64,000 bases of DNA from Chitinophagaceae bacterium (GCA_023957125.1 JAMLHL010000011.1:62001-126000); one strand, 5' to 3'; positions 27,823 to 37,776 are shown, counted from the stretch's first letter. A program made the numbers and translations. Notes: generated by a model not told the origin, from the sequence alone.

Positions 27823-27854
27823 CAAAATTAACAATTAATATCCAAAAATTCCAA
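27823..27854 (-). promoter_or_regulatory. Bacteroidota-type promoter of the small membrane protein gene
   Basis: Minus strand: TTG at 27854-27852, 21 bases, then TAATTTTG at 27830-27823, matching TTG-N(17-23)-TAnnTTTG. The start codon begins 7 bases after the -7 box, so the transcript may be leaderless or nearly so. Confidence 0.65.
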
Positions 27855-27958
27855 TATTATCCCAAAAAATATTAATTATTATTTAACGTATAAGCAATAA
27901 AAAGGTTACAAAAACATTTAATTTTTTGATAAAGAACTAATTTTCATTAACTTACATC

Positions 27959-29383
27959 ATGATGCAGGACAATTCCTACCAGGACGACCGGGATGAGATG
28001 CGGGATCTGCTCAGGCAGTTTAAAAACCTGCAAAACGGGATAGGGAACGGGTTTCTTGACGAAGAATCTTACGAAAAGATCATAGATTACTTTGACGACA
28101 AAGATGATCTGTCCCAGGCAATGGATGCCGCCGAAATGGGCGTGAAGCAATTTCCCTATTCCGCTTCCCTGATGATCAAGAAAGCAGATCTGTTGATCGC
28201 TACCCGGAAATACACACAGGCTTTGGATTTATTGGAAAAAGCCGAGATACTCGACAGCACCGACATAGATATCTACATTCTTAAGACCGATGTATTCCTG
28301 GCTTTGGATGAGCACGAAAAAGCCGTGGAACTGCTGGAAGAGGCGATCTCCGTATTTGAAGGAGAAGACCGGATCAACCTGTTGTTTGAATTGGCCGATG
28401 TGTACGACGATTACGAAGAATTTGACAAGGTATTCGATTGCCTGGCGCACATATTGAAGTATGAACCCAACAACGAGGAAGCCTTGTACAAAATATGCTT
28501 CTGGGCAGATTTTACCGGCAGAGGTGAGGAAAGTATCCGGCTTCACCAGCAAATCATCAACGAATTCCCTTATAACGAACTGGCATGGTTTAACCTGGGC
28601 GCCGCCTGCCAGGGACTGAAATTGTTTGAAAAATCTATTGATGCTTACAAATACGCGCTTGTAATCAACGAAAAGTTTGATTATGCCTATCGTAACATGG
28701 CAGACGCCTATATCCGGTTGAGGAAATATAAAGACGCCATTGAAGCCCTGGAGAAAGTGATTGAGCTGGCCCGGCCGGAGGAAGTGATCTACGAAGCCAT
28801 CGGGCATTGCTACGACCGGCTCAAACAATACGCGCAAGCCAGGTTTTATTACAAAAAAGCCTCCCATCTCAACAGCGAAGACAGTAAGCTGTATTATAAA
28901 ATTGCCGGCACTTATATCAATGAAAACGCCCCGCGCAAAGCGATCCAGTACCTGGATATGGCATTGCGCATTCACCGGATGCAGCCGGAATACAACCTGG
29001 CAATGGGGGAATGTTTGATGAACGCAGGCAATATTAAAGAGGCTATCATTCATTTTTCCAATGTGGTAAAAGCACGCCCCCGCGGCGTTGCAGGATGGGA
29101 GGCCCTGATACGATGCCTGTATAAAGAGAATTTCCTCACGGAGGCACTCGAACAGATTGAAAATGCACAACAAGTTGCGGGCGACAAACCCCTGTTCATA
29201 TTTTACCGGAGCGCGGTGTTGTTTGCCATGGGGAAAAATAAAGAAGCCCTGATATGCCTGCAAAACGCAATGGAGCGATCGCCCCGGTTATTAAAGAAAT
29301 TCGTTGCGTTAAACCCGGTCATCCTGCGAAATCAGCAGGTAATAGACCTTATTGCCTACTATAAAAGAAAACACTCCATATAA
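27959..29383 (+). CDS. Tetratricopeptide-repeat protein
   Basis: 474 residues with no signal peptide and about eleven TPR units from residue 45 to 450. Examples are AWFNLGAACQGLKLFEKSIDAYKYALVINE near 215 and PEYNLAMGECLMNAGNIKEAIIHFSNVVKARP near 345. An acidic N-terminus (MMQDNSYQDDRDEMRDLL) precedes them. TPR arrays are protein-binding scaffolds; the partner is not known. Cytoplasmic by prediction. It precedes the phosphoesterase gene by 53 bases on the same strand. Confidence 0.85.
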   Translation: MMQDNSYQDDRDEMRDLLRQFKNLQNGIGNGFLDEESYEKIIDYFDDKDDLSQAMDAAEMGVKQFPYSASLMIKKADLLIATRKYTQALDLLEKAEILDSTDIDIYILKTDVFLALDEHEKAVELLEEAISVFEGEDRINLLFELADVYDDYEEFDKVFDCLAHILKYEPNNEEALYKICFWADFTGRGEESIRLHQQIINEFPYNELAWFNLGAACQGLKLFEKSIDAYKYALVINEKFDYAYRNMADAYIRLRKYKDAIEALEKVIELARPEEVIYEAIGHCYDRLKQYAQARFYYKKASHLNSEDSKLYYKIAGTYINENAPRKAIQYLDMALRIHRMQPEYNLAMGECLMNAGNIKEAIIHFSNVVKARPRGVAGWEALIRCLYKENFLTEALEQIENAQQVAGDKPLFIFYRSAVLFAMGKNKEALICLQNAMERSPRLLKKFVALNPVILRNQQVIDLIAYYKRKHSI

Positions 29384-29436
29384 TTATTATGTTTGGGGAA
29401 GATTGATTTCCGTTTTTTACAAAAACCCCATTCATT

Positions 29437-30378
29437 ATGAAGTCAAAAAGCAGCCTGTTTTTATTTGTTTTTTTATTATCAGGCCTGGTATCGTTTACCT
29501 CCCGGGAATATGATTTTCGTTTCTTCGCAATCGGTGATATGCCTTACCGGGTGCCTGAGGATTTCGGAAGGTTTGAAAAGCTTATTTCAGCCATCAACAA
29601 GGAACGGCCCGCTTTTACCGTACACGTTGGCGATATTAAAGCCGGAAAAAATCCCTGTAGCGACGCGTATTATGAAAAGATATATGGTTATTTCCGGAAC
29701 TTCAAACAGCCGCTCATTTATGTACCCGGCGACAATGAATGGACAGATTGCCATAGAGAAGGCGCCGGAGGATACGACCCGGTGGAAAGATTGCAAAAAG
29801 TGAGAAGCGTGTTCTATAAAGATAATAAAAGCCTCGGACAACAAAAACTGGATCTTCTTACCCTAAACTCCTACCCGGGATTTGAAAAATTCGTAGAGAA
29901 TGCCATATGGGAAAAACGGGCGGTCACGTTTGCCACGCTTCATGTGGTAGGCTCAAACAACAATCTCAAAACGGACAGCGCGGCCACTAACGAAGAATAC
30001 AAGGAAAGGAATGCAGCCAACTTATTCTGGCTGGAAGAGACCTTTAACCGGGCGAAACTCAACCAGAGCAGGGGCATCGTATTGTTTCTGCACGCCGCAT
30101 TGAATTATAAGGACACAGAGCACAACGGATTCAGGGATTTTACCCGGAAACTAAGGCAGGAAGCGCTGGCATACCACAAACCTATCCTGCTGGTGTATGG
30201 GGACCATCACCGGTTTCAGGTGGACAAACCTTTACGGGACGATGAAGGGAAGGTGATACCCAATTTTACTTCTGTAATGGTGTTTGGCGACCCCGATATT
30301 CACGGAGTGGAGATAAGAGTGAACAAACATTATCCATCATTATTTGAAATCCGGCAATTCCTGGTTAGTGGAAATTGA
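29437..30378 (+). CDS. Exported calcineurin-like metallophosphoesterase
   Basis: 313 residues with N-terminal signal (MKSKSSLFLFVFLLSGLVSF). Metallophosphatase features are FFAIGDMPYR (about 29-38), VHVGDIKAGKNPC, the YVPGDNEWTDC motif and VYGDHHRF near residue 250, giving the Asp/Asn/His metal ligands. Cysteine pairs suggest a disulfide in the periplasm. The substrate is unknown: phosphoesters or phosphodiesters. Similar proteins are widespread exported Bacteroidota enzymes. Confidence 0.82.
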   Translation: MKSKSSLFLFVFLLSGLVSFTSREYDFRFFAIGDMPYRVPEDFGRFEKLISAINKERPAFTVHVGDIKAGKNPCSDAYYEKIYGYFRNFKQPLIYVPGDNEWTDCHREGAGGYDPVERLQKVRSVFYKDNKSLGQQKLDLLTLNSYPGFEKFVENAIWEKRAVTFATLHVVGSNNNLKTDSAATNEEYKERNAANLFWLEETFNRAKLNQSRGIVLFLHAALNYKDTEHNGFRDFTRKLRQEALAYHKPILLVYGDHHRFQVDKPLRDDEGKVIPNFTSVMVFGDPDIHGVEIRVNKHYPSLFEIRQFLVSGN

Positions 30379-30391
30379 TTACCAATAGCAT

Positions 30392-30399
30392 TAACTTTG
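30392..30399 (+). promoter_or_regulatory. Promoter -7 box candidate ahead of uvrC
   Basis: TAACTTTG, matching TAnnTTTG, lies 213 bases before the uvrC start. The nearest TTG upstream is only 14 bases away, short for a -33 element. The long leader holds nothing else recognised. Confidence 0.35.
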
Positions 30400-30611
30400 C
30401 ATTCCATACGTGGATGGGATTATTGAACAACTTTTTGCAGTTGTCTCAAAAGAGTCTTTGCCACTTAAACACCGGAACATCAGGTCACGCAAAAGATTGA
30501 ATTTATGAGTTCCGGAACTTTCGTGCATTTGCGGCAAATGACGTGTAAGCTTCTTTGGAGCGCCGCTGCAGAGAGCCGGATTCCCGGCAGGATGAACCAG
30601 GAGGGAAGATC

Positions 30612-32498
30612 ATGACAACAGAACAATATCAGCATATTATAAAAACCATACCGAACCAGCCGGGTATCTATAAATATTTTGACGAACACAACCACCTGAT
30701 CTATGTAGGGAAGGCCAAGAACCTCCGCAAACGGGTGAGTTCCTATTTTACCAAAACCTTTGCGGGTTACAAAACCCATGAACTGGTAAAACGGATCAAC
30801 CGGATTGAGTTTACCATTGTAAATAATGAGAAAGACGCCTTCCTGCTGGAAAATTCCCTGATTAAGGAACACCAGCCTAAATACAACATCAACCTGAAAG
30901 ACGATAAATCTTATCCATATATCGTCATTAAAAACGAACCTTTTCCCCGGGTTTTTCTGACCCGGAGCAAAGTCGCCGACGGTTCGGAATATATCGGCCC
31001 CTTCACCTCGGTTGGAAAGGTCCGGGAACTGCTGAATTTTATCAGGGAGTTCATTCCCCTGCGCACCTGCAAACTCAACCTGACCGATAAAAACATCATG
31101 CAGCAAAAGTTTAAAGTATGTCTTGAATACCACCTGGGAAATTGTAAAGGCCCGTGCGAAGGTTTACAGAGCAGGGAAGATTATGAGGAAGGACTGAGGC
31201 AGATCAGGCAAATGCTGAAGGGCAACCTTGGCCCGGTTATCCAGAGATATAAGGAGGAAATGAACTATTACGCCGAAAACCTGCAGTTTGAACAAGCCGC
31301 TCTGGTAAAACAAAAACTGGATAACCTCGAAGACTACCAGGCAAAAAGCACCGTTGTGAGCAACCTTTTGGGGGACCTGGACGTGTTTTCCATCTCGCGT
31401 GAGAAAGGCTCCGCCTACGTCAACTACCTTATGGTGAGGAACGGTACCGTGGTGCAAACCCATACGCTGTCTCTGCAACCAAAGCTGGAAGAAACGGATG
31501 CGGAAATATTATCGCTGGCCATCATCGAACTCAGGAATAAATTCAACAGTACCGCACCCGAAGTGGTGGTACCTTTATATTTAGAAGAAGAAAACCCTCC
31601 GTTTACGGTAACGCTTCCCAAAGCCGGCGACAAGAAAAAACTATTGGACCTGTCGGAGAAAAACGTAAACTACTTTCTTGCGGAGCTCAAACGCAAACAA
31701 TCATTACATATAGCGGAGAAATCCGATGGAGAAATCAGGAAAATCTTAACCCTGCTGCAACAAGACCTGGGGTTGCCTCAACTGCCGGTACAGATAGAAT
31801 GTTTTGACAACTCCAATTTCCAGGGAAGCTTTCCGGTAGCGGCGATGGTATTCTTTCGTAACGGCAGACCGGACAAAAACGAATACCGGCGTTTCAATAT
31901 CAAATCCGTGGAAGGGATCAATGATTTTGCCAGCATGAAAGAAATTGTAGGACGGCGGTATAAAAAGTTGCTGGCTGAAAACAAACCTCTCCCTCAACTG
32001 GTGATCATTGACGGCGGAAAAGGACAATTAAACGCGGCCCTCGAGGCCCTGGAAGAAACAGGGATGAAAGGCAGGACCACCGTAGTGGGCCTGGCAAAAA
32101 ATGAGGAGGAGATCTTTTTTCCCGGCGATAAAGAATCCATCCGGTTACCCTGGGACAGTGAAAGCCTGAAACTGATCCGCAGGATAAGAGATGAAGTACA
32201 CCGTTTCGGCATTACCTTTCACCGCAACCAAAGAAGTCGCGGCACCTTTGCCAACGAACTGGAAACAATAAAGGGTATCGGGAAAGAAACCGTAACCGCA
32301 TTGTTAAAAAAGTATAAATCGGTCAGCAAAATCAAAACCCTCTCCATCGGGGAATTAACGGAAACGGTGGGCCGCCTCCGGGCGGCGCTTATAAAACATT
32401 ATTTCGATGCCGGCAAAGCCAAACAGGATCCACAAATCACCGGTCCAAAACCTGCGGAGACTTCCGTAAACACCAGCGAACCAGGTTTGCCGGAATAA
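30612..32498 (+). CDS. uvrC: Excinuclease ABC subunit C
   Basis: 628 residues from ATG 30612 (MTTEQYQHIIKTIPNQPGIY). The in-frame extension upstream shows no family features. It makes both incisions in nucleotide excision repair with UvrAB. The GIY-YIG nuclease is at about residues 16-95 (QPGIYKYFDEHNHLIYVGKAKNL). The UvrB-binding UVR segment is near 215-240. The RNase H-like nuclease starts at IECFDNSNFQG, and a C-terminal helix-hairpin-helix is at LETIKGIGKETVTALLKKY. The extreme C-terminus is a low-complexity Pro/Thr-rich tail of about 25 residues. Confidence 0.96.
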   Translation: MTTEQYQHIIKTIPNQPGIYKYFDEHNHLIYVGKAKNLRKRVSSYFTKTFAGYKTHELVKRINRIEFTIVNNEKDAFLLENSLIKEHQPKYNINLKDDKSYPYIVIKNEPFPRVFLTRSKVADGSEYIGPFTSVGKVRELLNFIREFIPLRTCKLNLTDKNIMQQKFKVCLEYHLGNCKGPCEGLQSREDYEEGLRQIRQMLKGNLGPVIQRYKEEMNYYAENLQFEQAALVKQKLDNLEDYQAKSTVVSNLLGDLDVFSISREKGSAYVNYLMVRNGTVVQTHTLSLQPKLEETDAEILSLAIIELRNKFNSTAPEVVVPLYLEEENPPFTVTLPKAGDKKKLLDLSEKNVNYFLAELKRKQSLHIAEKSDGEIRKILTLLQQDLGLPQLPVQIECFDNSNFQGSFPVAAMVFFRNGRPDKNEYRRFNIKSVEGINDFASMKEIVGRRYKKLLAENKPLPQLVIIDGGKGQLNAALEALEETGMKGRTTVVGLAKNEEEIFFPGDKESIRLPWDSESLKLIRRIRDEVHRFGITFHRNQRSRGTFANELETIKGIGKETVTALLKKYKSVSKIKTLSIGELTETVGRLRAALIKHYFDAGKAKQDPQITGPKPAETSVNTSEPGLPE

Positions 32499-32552
32499 AC
32501 GATACCGCAATTTCCCGCAGAATATCCTTAACGGCGGAAAAATAATCTTCCT

Positions 32553-32560
32553 TATTTTTG
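32553..32560 (+). promoter_or_regulatory. Promoter -7 box candidate for comA-like gene and aroE
   Basis: TATTTTTG, matching TAnnTTTG, lies 28 bases before the ATG at 32589. It suggests a short leader and expression separate from uvrC. No good TTG -33 element is seen. Confidence 0.45.
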
Positions 32561-32588
32561 CCCATTCTTAAAATTATTCAATTTTTTC

Positions 32589-33362
32589 ATGAATTTTAAT
32601 TTAGGTCAGATACCTGAGCGAAAAACCAAACCCCGTCATTCAGGTATCACAATGGTGATGGATAAAGGCTTAAGCATTGGAGAAGTAAAGGATTTTTTGG
32701 ACATCGCCCACCCTTACGTTGATATTGTTAAACTTGGTTTTGGAACTTCATTTATTACACCCCGGCTCCGGGAAAAAATTAAAGTCTATCAGTCTTACGA
32801 AATCCCGCTGTATTTCGGAGGCACGTTGTTTGAGGCCTTTGTGATCCGGAACCAATTTGAGGATTATATCAGTACGTTGAAGGATTTTAATATCACGCAC
32901 ATGGAGGTGAGTGATGGTTCCATTACCATCCCACACGCTGAAAAATGCGGTTATATTGAAAAGCTTGCCAGGTACGGGATGGTGTTCAGTGAAGTAGGAA
33001 GCAAAGACGCCGAGCATATCATTCCTCCCTATAAGTGGATCGAACAGATGAAAGCCGAACTGAAAGCCGGTTCCAGCTATGTAATTGCAGAGGCGAGGGA
33101 ATCGGGAAATGTGGGTATTTACAGAGGAACAGGCGAAGTGCGGGAAGGGTTGGTACAGGAAATACTTACCCAGGTTCCGGAAGAAAGAATTATATGGGAA
33201 GCACCCCAAAAAGCGCAGCAGTTGTACTTTATTCAACTGTTGGGATGTAATGCCAACCTGGGAAATATCGCGCCGTCCGAAGTGATACCCCTGGAAGCCA
33301 TGCGGATTGGTTTGCGGGGAGACACTTTTCATTTGTTTCTGAAAAAAGACAACGTGGAATAA
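32589..33362 (+). CDS. Phosphosulfolactate synthase (ComA family)
   Basis: 257-residue TIM-barrel enzyme of the ComA family, which joins sulfite to phosphoenolpyruvate to give phosphosulfolactate. Family segments are GITMVMDKGLSIGEVKDFLD (about 20-39), VDIVKLGFGTSF, YFGGTLFEAF, the active-site EVSDGSITI and VIAEARESGN. In methanogens it starts coenzyme M synthesis; in Bacteroidota the product more likely feeds a sulfonate such as sulfolactate. No comB, comC or other coenzyme M genes are nearby. It is followed by aroE 99 bases on. Confidence 0.85.
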   Translation: MNFNLGQIPERKTKPRHSGITMVMDKGLSIGEVKDFLDIAHPYVDIVKLGFGTSFITPRLREKIKVYQSYEIPLYFGGTLFEAFVIRNQFEDYISTLKDFNITHMEVSDGSITIPHAEKCGYIEKLARYGMVFSEVGSKDAEHIIPPYKWIEQMKAELKAGSSYVIAEARESGNVGIYRGTGEVREGLVQEILTQVPEERIIWEAPQKAQQLYFIQLLGCNANLGNIAPSEVIPLEAMRIGLRGDTFHLFLKKDNVE

Positions 33363-33461
33363 CCCCCGCCGGTTTTCCGTCAAAAAAGCTATACAGAAAA
33401 ATTTCGTCCGGCATCCGTAACGGTATCCGGCAAAAATGAAAAATTAAATTACCAGGCACGG

Positions 33462-34193
33462 ATGAATGTATATGGATTGATCGGCTTCCCTTTAGGACAT
33501 TCTTTTTCCAAAGAATATTTTACCCGGAAATTTGAAAAGGAATATCCCGACTGCCGGTTTGAAAACTTTCCCATAGCCGATATTCAACGGTTTCCCGCGC
33601 TGTTAGCAAGTCAGCCCCACTTAAAAGGGCTGTGTGTAACCATCCCGTATAAAGAGAAGGTACTCCCCTTCTTACACGAATTATCGCCCGAAGTACAACA
33701 AATCGGCGCATGCAACTCCATCCGCATACAAAACGGCCGGCTTACCGGGTTTAATACGGATATTACCGGTTTCAGAAAATCGTTGCTGAAGCAGTTGCAG
33801 CCTTATCACAAAAGTGCCCTCATTCTCGGCACCGGAGGGGCTTCAAAAGCGGTAAGATACGTACTACGGGAACTGAAGATCCCTTTCACCCTGGTCAGCC
33901 GCAACCCGCAGCAGAACGACCTGGGTTATGCGCAGCTAAACGGCGGGATCATAAAAAACAACCTGCTGATCATCAATACCACACCCGTAGGTACCTTCCC
34001 CAATGCCCATCAATACCCGGATATTCCTTATGACGCCATTGGAACTTCTCATTATCTCTTCGACCTGATTTATAATCCCGGAAAAACCCTGTTTTTACAA
34101 AAGGGAGAACAAAACGGCGCCGCGATACAAAACGGATATGAGATGTTGGTTGCCCAGGCGGAAGCCAGTTGGGAATTGTGGGGCAGGAACTGA
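33462..34193 (+). CDS. aroE: Shikimate dehydrogenase
   Basis: 243 residues, near the short end of AroE. It reduces 3-dehydroshikimate with NADPH in aromatic amino acid synthesis. The substrate site GLIGFPLGHSFS is at residues 4-15, the catalytic Lys is in VTIPYKEKV (about 66-74), and the cofactor loop is LILGTGGASKAVRYVL (about 119-134). The Asn/Asp partner is FNTDITGF. It lies behind the phosphosulfolactate synthase gene on the same strand, probably in one transcript. Confidence 0.93.
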   Translation: MNVYGLIGFPLGHSFSKEYFTRKFEKEYPDCRFENFPIADIQRFPALLASQPHLKGLCVTIPYKEKVLPFLHELSPEVQQIGACNSIRIQNGRLTGFNTDITGFRKSLLKQLQPYHKSALILGTGGASKAVRYVLRELKIPFTLVSRNPQQNDLGYAQLNGGIIKNNLLIINTTPVGTFPNAHQYPDIPYDAIGTSHYLFDLIYNPGKTLFLQKGEQNGAAIQNGYEMLVAQAEASWELWGRN

Positions 34194-34315
34194 GAAACAA
34201 ACGCCCCTTGAAGACAAGGAACAGGCTATTTCCAAGATAAACTTTTCTTTAGAAAATGTTATTTAAAGAAATGGACTTACATTTAACCCTCAAAAATCGT
34301 TTCAACGAATCAGCA

Positions 34316-37300
34316 ATGAAGAAAAGCCATCTCTCCTTACTGTTACTGTTTTGCCTTATTTTATTTGTTTTCCCCGCATGTAATAAACGCAGCGGGAAGC
34401 CCAAAATCCTGGTTTTCACAAAAACGGCGGGATTCCATCATCAGTCCATACCCGTGGGTGTGGCAGCCATCCAGAAACTGGGCGTTGGAAACGGATTTGA
34501 TGTGGATACCACTTCCGATGCCAATATGTTTACCGATGATATCCTGCGGGAATACTCAGCGGTTGTATTTTTAAATACCACCGGGCCATTGTTTGACACC
34601 CGCCAGCGGATTGCACTGGAGAGATACATACAGGCTGGCGGAGGTTACGTGGGGATCCATGCCGCTACCGATGCCGAATACGACTGGGGCTGGTACACCC
34701 GGCTTGCAGGGGCTAATTTTGAAAGCCATCCCCGGCAGCAGGAAGCCAGACTTATCATAAAAGATAAGAATCATCCTTCCACCCGGCATCTTCCCGATGT
34801 GTGGACGAGAAAGGATGAATGGTACAATTTTAAGAAGCTCAACAAAGACGTTCACGTACTGATCTCTATTGATGAAAAGAGCTATGAAGGTGGGAAAAAC
34901 GGCGACAATCACCCGATGGCCTGGTACCACGAATACGATGGCGGAAGGGCTTTTTATACAGAATTAGGGCATACCGATGAATCGTACGCCGATCCTTTAT
35001 ACCTGCAGCACATCCTGGGCGGAATTCAATACGCTATTGGCGGTAATGAAAAACTGGACTACAGCGGGGTGGTATCGCAATATCCTCCCGATGAAGACCG
35101 GTTCACTAAAACGACCCTTATCCAGGGACAATTCTATGAACCCACGGAGATGACTATCCTTCCCAATTTTGACATCCTGGTTACCCAGCGCAGGGGGGAG
35201 ATCATGCTCTATAAAAATGCCACCGGTACCCTCAAACAGGCCGGCTTTTTAAACGCTTATTATAAAACCACCAGCGGGGGAGCCAATGCCGAAGAGGGTG
35301 TGCTGGGTATTTCCAAGGACCCCCATTTCGACAAAAACCACTGGGTTTATATTTTTTACAGCCCGGCGGATACTTCCGTCAACCGGCTGTCTCGCTTTAC
35401 GTTTGAAAACGATACCATTGACAACAAAACGGAACAGGTGATCCTGCAGTTTTATTCGCAGCGGGAGATCTGCTGCCATACCGGAGGATCCATTGCTTTC
35501 GGCCCCGACGGGCTGCTATACGTATCCACCGGCGATAACTCCACTCCTTTTAATGAGCCGGGACAAACCTATACCAATAAAGGTTACGGCCCGCTGGACG
35601 ACCGCCCCGGGCATGAACAATATGACGCCAGGAGAAGCTCCGGCAACACCAATGACCTGAGAGGAAAAATATTGAGGATCCGGGTAAAAGACGACGGCAC
35701 TTACGAGATCCCCGACGGCAACCTGTTCAGTAAAGAAACAGAAAAGACCCGGCCGGAAATATACGTGATGGGGAACCGCAATCCCTACCGGATCTCCGTT
35801 GATCAGAAAAACAGTTTCCTGTATTGGGGCGAAGTGGGACCGGATGCCCGGACCGACAGCTTCGGCGTTCGCGGCCCGCGCGGATACGATGAACTGAACC
35901 AGGCCAGAAAAGCCGGTTATTTCGGCTGGCCTTTATTCGTAGGCAATAATTACGCATACAACAGGTACGACTATGCGACGGGCGTATCCGGGCCGGCATT
36001 TGATCCCGAAAAACCGGTGAACGAATCCCGCAACAACACCGGGCTGAAAGATCTGCCCGCCGTGGCGCCTCCCTTTATCTGGTATCCCTATGACGTATCC
36101 ACAGACTTCCCGCAGGTGGGTACAGGTGGCCGTAATGCGATGGCAGGACCGGTATATTACGTGGATATGTGGCCCGCAAAAACGAGGCTGCCGGATTATT
36201 ACAACGGGAAATTATTCTTTTACGACTGGATCAGGGGCTGGATCAAAGTGGTAACGATGTTACCCAACGGCGACTTTGACAAGATGGAACCGTTTATGGA
36301 ACATACCAAATGGCACAATGCGATAGATATGGAAGTGGGCCCGGACGGACGGATATACGTATTGGAATACGGCACCGGGTGGTTCGCGAAAAACGATGAT
36401 GCGGGACTCAGCCGCATTGACTACAACGGAGGAAACCGGCCCCCGAAAATCACTTCCGTCAAAGTAAATAAAACCTCCGGCGGACTGCCTTTACAGGTGC
36501 AGACAAGGGTGGAGGCAAGGGACCCCGAAAATGACGTAATGACTTATACCTGGACGGCTAACAACGAACAATCCAGGGAAACACAAACTCCTGAAGCGAC
36601 TTTTACATTTGACCAACCCGGCGATTATGCCATAGCCGTGGAAGTAAAAGATAAAAAAGGTGCTTCCTCAAAGAGTGAACCGGTAATGGTGTATGCAGGC
36701 AATACCGCGCCCGAAATAGCCGTGAAGGTGACGGGCAACCAGTCTTTTTATTTCCCGGGGAAGCCTGTTGCATACGAAGTATCGGTAACCGATAAGGAGG
36801 ACGGCAATGAGATTGACAAAGATAATCTTCTCGTTACCGCGAATTTTCTACAGGGGGCAGACAAAGCCGGCATACCCCAGGGGCACCAGGAGGCGGTGGC
36901 TTCGTTTAACGGGAGGAGTATCATGCTTTCGCTGGATTGCAGCTCCTGCCATAAAACAGAAGGAAAATCCATCGGACCCTCTTTCTCTGAAGTGGCTAAA
37001 AAATATTTTAAGGACAAGGATGCCATACCTTATCTTACCGACAAAATAATCAAAGGCGGGAGCGGCGTATGGGGAGAGGTAGCCATGTCGGCTCATCCCG
37101 GATTATCCGAAGGAGATGCCAAACAAATCGTTCAATGGGTGCTTTCCTTAGCCGATCCGGCTTCCCTTAAAAAATCCCTGCCACAAAAAGGATCCATCCC
37201 GGTAAAAGAGGTGAAAGACAATGAAGCCCTGTACATTTCCGCCAGCTATACCGATAAAGGCGGATCTTCTATAAAACCGCTTTCAGGTAATGGGCTGTAC

Positions 37301-37729
37301 ATGTTGCACAGCAGCAAATTATCCTTTAACGGGGTCGCCCGCATGGAAGGATATAGTTCGGCAAGTTTTAACGGCATGAAATTTATGGTGGTGCCTTCCG
37401 GTAAACAAGGCTGGTTTTCCGTGGACAGCCTGGATCTTGAAGGCGTATCAGGGGTGGAACTTATAGCCCGCTGGCAATCAGAGGAAAATGCGCCGAAAGC
37501 GGGGTATGTTGTTGAACTCAGGCTGGGCGCCCCGGACGGACAGAAAATTGCAGAAGGCACACTGAACAAATCACTGATAAGGGGCAAAGAAAACAGGGCG
37601 GTATTGAAACTTAATTTCCCGGTGATCACCGGATCTGAAAAACAAAATCTGTATATCGTCAGTACCCCCAAAGACAACAGCGAAAACAGCACCATAGCGC
37701 TGGGGGCAATGGAACTACTGGCTAAGTAA
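34316..37729 (+). CDS. Multidomain lipoprotein: ThuA, sugar dehydrogenase, PKD, cytochrome c and C-terminal beta domains
   Basis: 1137 residues from ATG 34316, chosen because it opens a lipoprotein signal (MKKSHLSLLLLFCLILF, lipobox FPAC). ThuA trehalose-utilisation-like domain covers about 28-245. A PQQ-type glucose/sorbosone dehydrogenase beta-propeller covers about 265-715, with calcium and quinone-site segments such as GSIAFGPDGLLYVSTGD and YVMGNRNPYRI. A PKD domain is near 735-820. A monohaem cytochrome c has CSSCH starting at residue 875. A carbohydrate-binding-like domain ends the chain. It probably oxidises extracellular sugars and passes electrons to its own haem. Confidence 0.88.
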   Translation: MKKSHLSLLLLFCLILFVFPACNKRSGKPKILVFTKTAGFHHQSIPVGVAAIQKLGVGNGFDVDTTSDANMFTDDILREYSAVVFLNTTGPLFDTRQRIALERYIQAGGGYVGIHAATDAEYDWGWYTRLAGANFESHPRQQEARLIIKDKNHPSTRHLPDVWTRKDEWYNFKKLNKDVHVLISIDEKSYEGGKNGDNHPMAWYHEYDGGRAFYTELGHTDESYADPLYLQHILGGIQYAIGGNEKLDYSGVVSQYPPDEDRFTKTTLIQGQFYEPTEMTILPNFDILVTQRRGEIMLYKNATGTLKQAGFLNAYYKTTSGGANAEEGVLGISKDPHFDKNHWVYIFYSPADTSVNRLSRFTFENDTIDNKTEQVILQFYSQREICCHTGGSIAFGPDGLLYVSTGDNSTPFNEPGQTYTNKGYGPLDDRPGHEQYDARRSSGNTNDLRGKILRIRVKDDGTYEIPDGNLFSKETEKTRPEIYVMGNRNPYRISVDQKNSFLYWGEVGPDARTDSFGVRGPRGYDELNQARKAGYFGWPLFVGNNYAYNRYDYATGVSGPAFDPEKPVNESRNNTGLKDLPAVAPPFIWYPYDVSTDFPQVGTGGRNAMAGPVYYVDMWPAKTRLPDYYNGKLFFYDWIRGWIKVVTMLPNGDFDKMEPFMEHTKWHNAIDMEVGPDGRIYVLEYGTGWFAKNDDAGLSRIDYNGGNRPPKITSVKVNKTSGGLPLQVQTRVEARDPENDVMTYTWTANNEQSRETQTPEATFTFDQPGDYAIAVEVKDKKGASSKSEPVMVYAGNTAPEIAVKVTGNQSFYFPGKPVAYEVSVTDKEDGNEIDKDNLLVTANFLQGADKAGIPQGHQEAVASFNGRSIMLSLDCSSCHKTEGKSIGPSFSEVAKKYFKDKDAIPYLTDKIIKGGSGVWGEVAMSAHPGLSEGDAKQIVQWVLSLADPASLKKSLPQKGSIPVKEVKDNEALYISASYTDKGGSSIKPLSGNGLYMLHSSKLSFNGVARMEGYSSASFNGMKFMVVPSGKQGWFSVDSLDLEGVSGVELIARWQSEENAPKAGYVVELRLGAPDGQKIAEGTLNKSLIRGKENRAVLKLNFPVITGSEKQNLYIVSTPKDNSENSTIALGAMELLAK

Positions 37730-37761
37730 GCAATGCCGAAATGGGGTCTGCCCCTCCTTCA

Positions 37762-37776
37762 TCGGGTACCGACCGC
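37762..37776 (-). repeat. Isolated copy of the GCGGTCGGTACCCGA element
   Basis: The reverse strand carries the exact 15-mer found twice at 11549 and 11626. It lies in the 88-base convergent spacer between the ThuA lipoprotein and the beta-barrel gene, where it could form part of a terminator-like structure. Confidence 0.7.

Noticed and set aside
28229..29263. Long open frame of 344 codons on the minus strand
   Set aside because: Lies wholly antisense to the TPR gene; the peptide has no domain and the plus-strand TPR pattern is clear.
30480..31133. Open frame of 217 codons on the minus strand
   Set aside because: Antisense to the 5' part of uvrC; no signal or domain.
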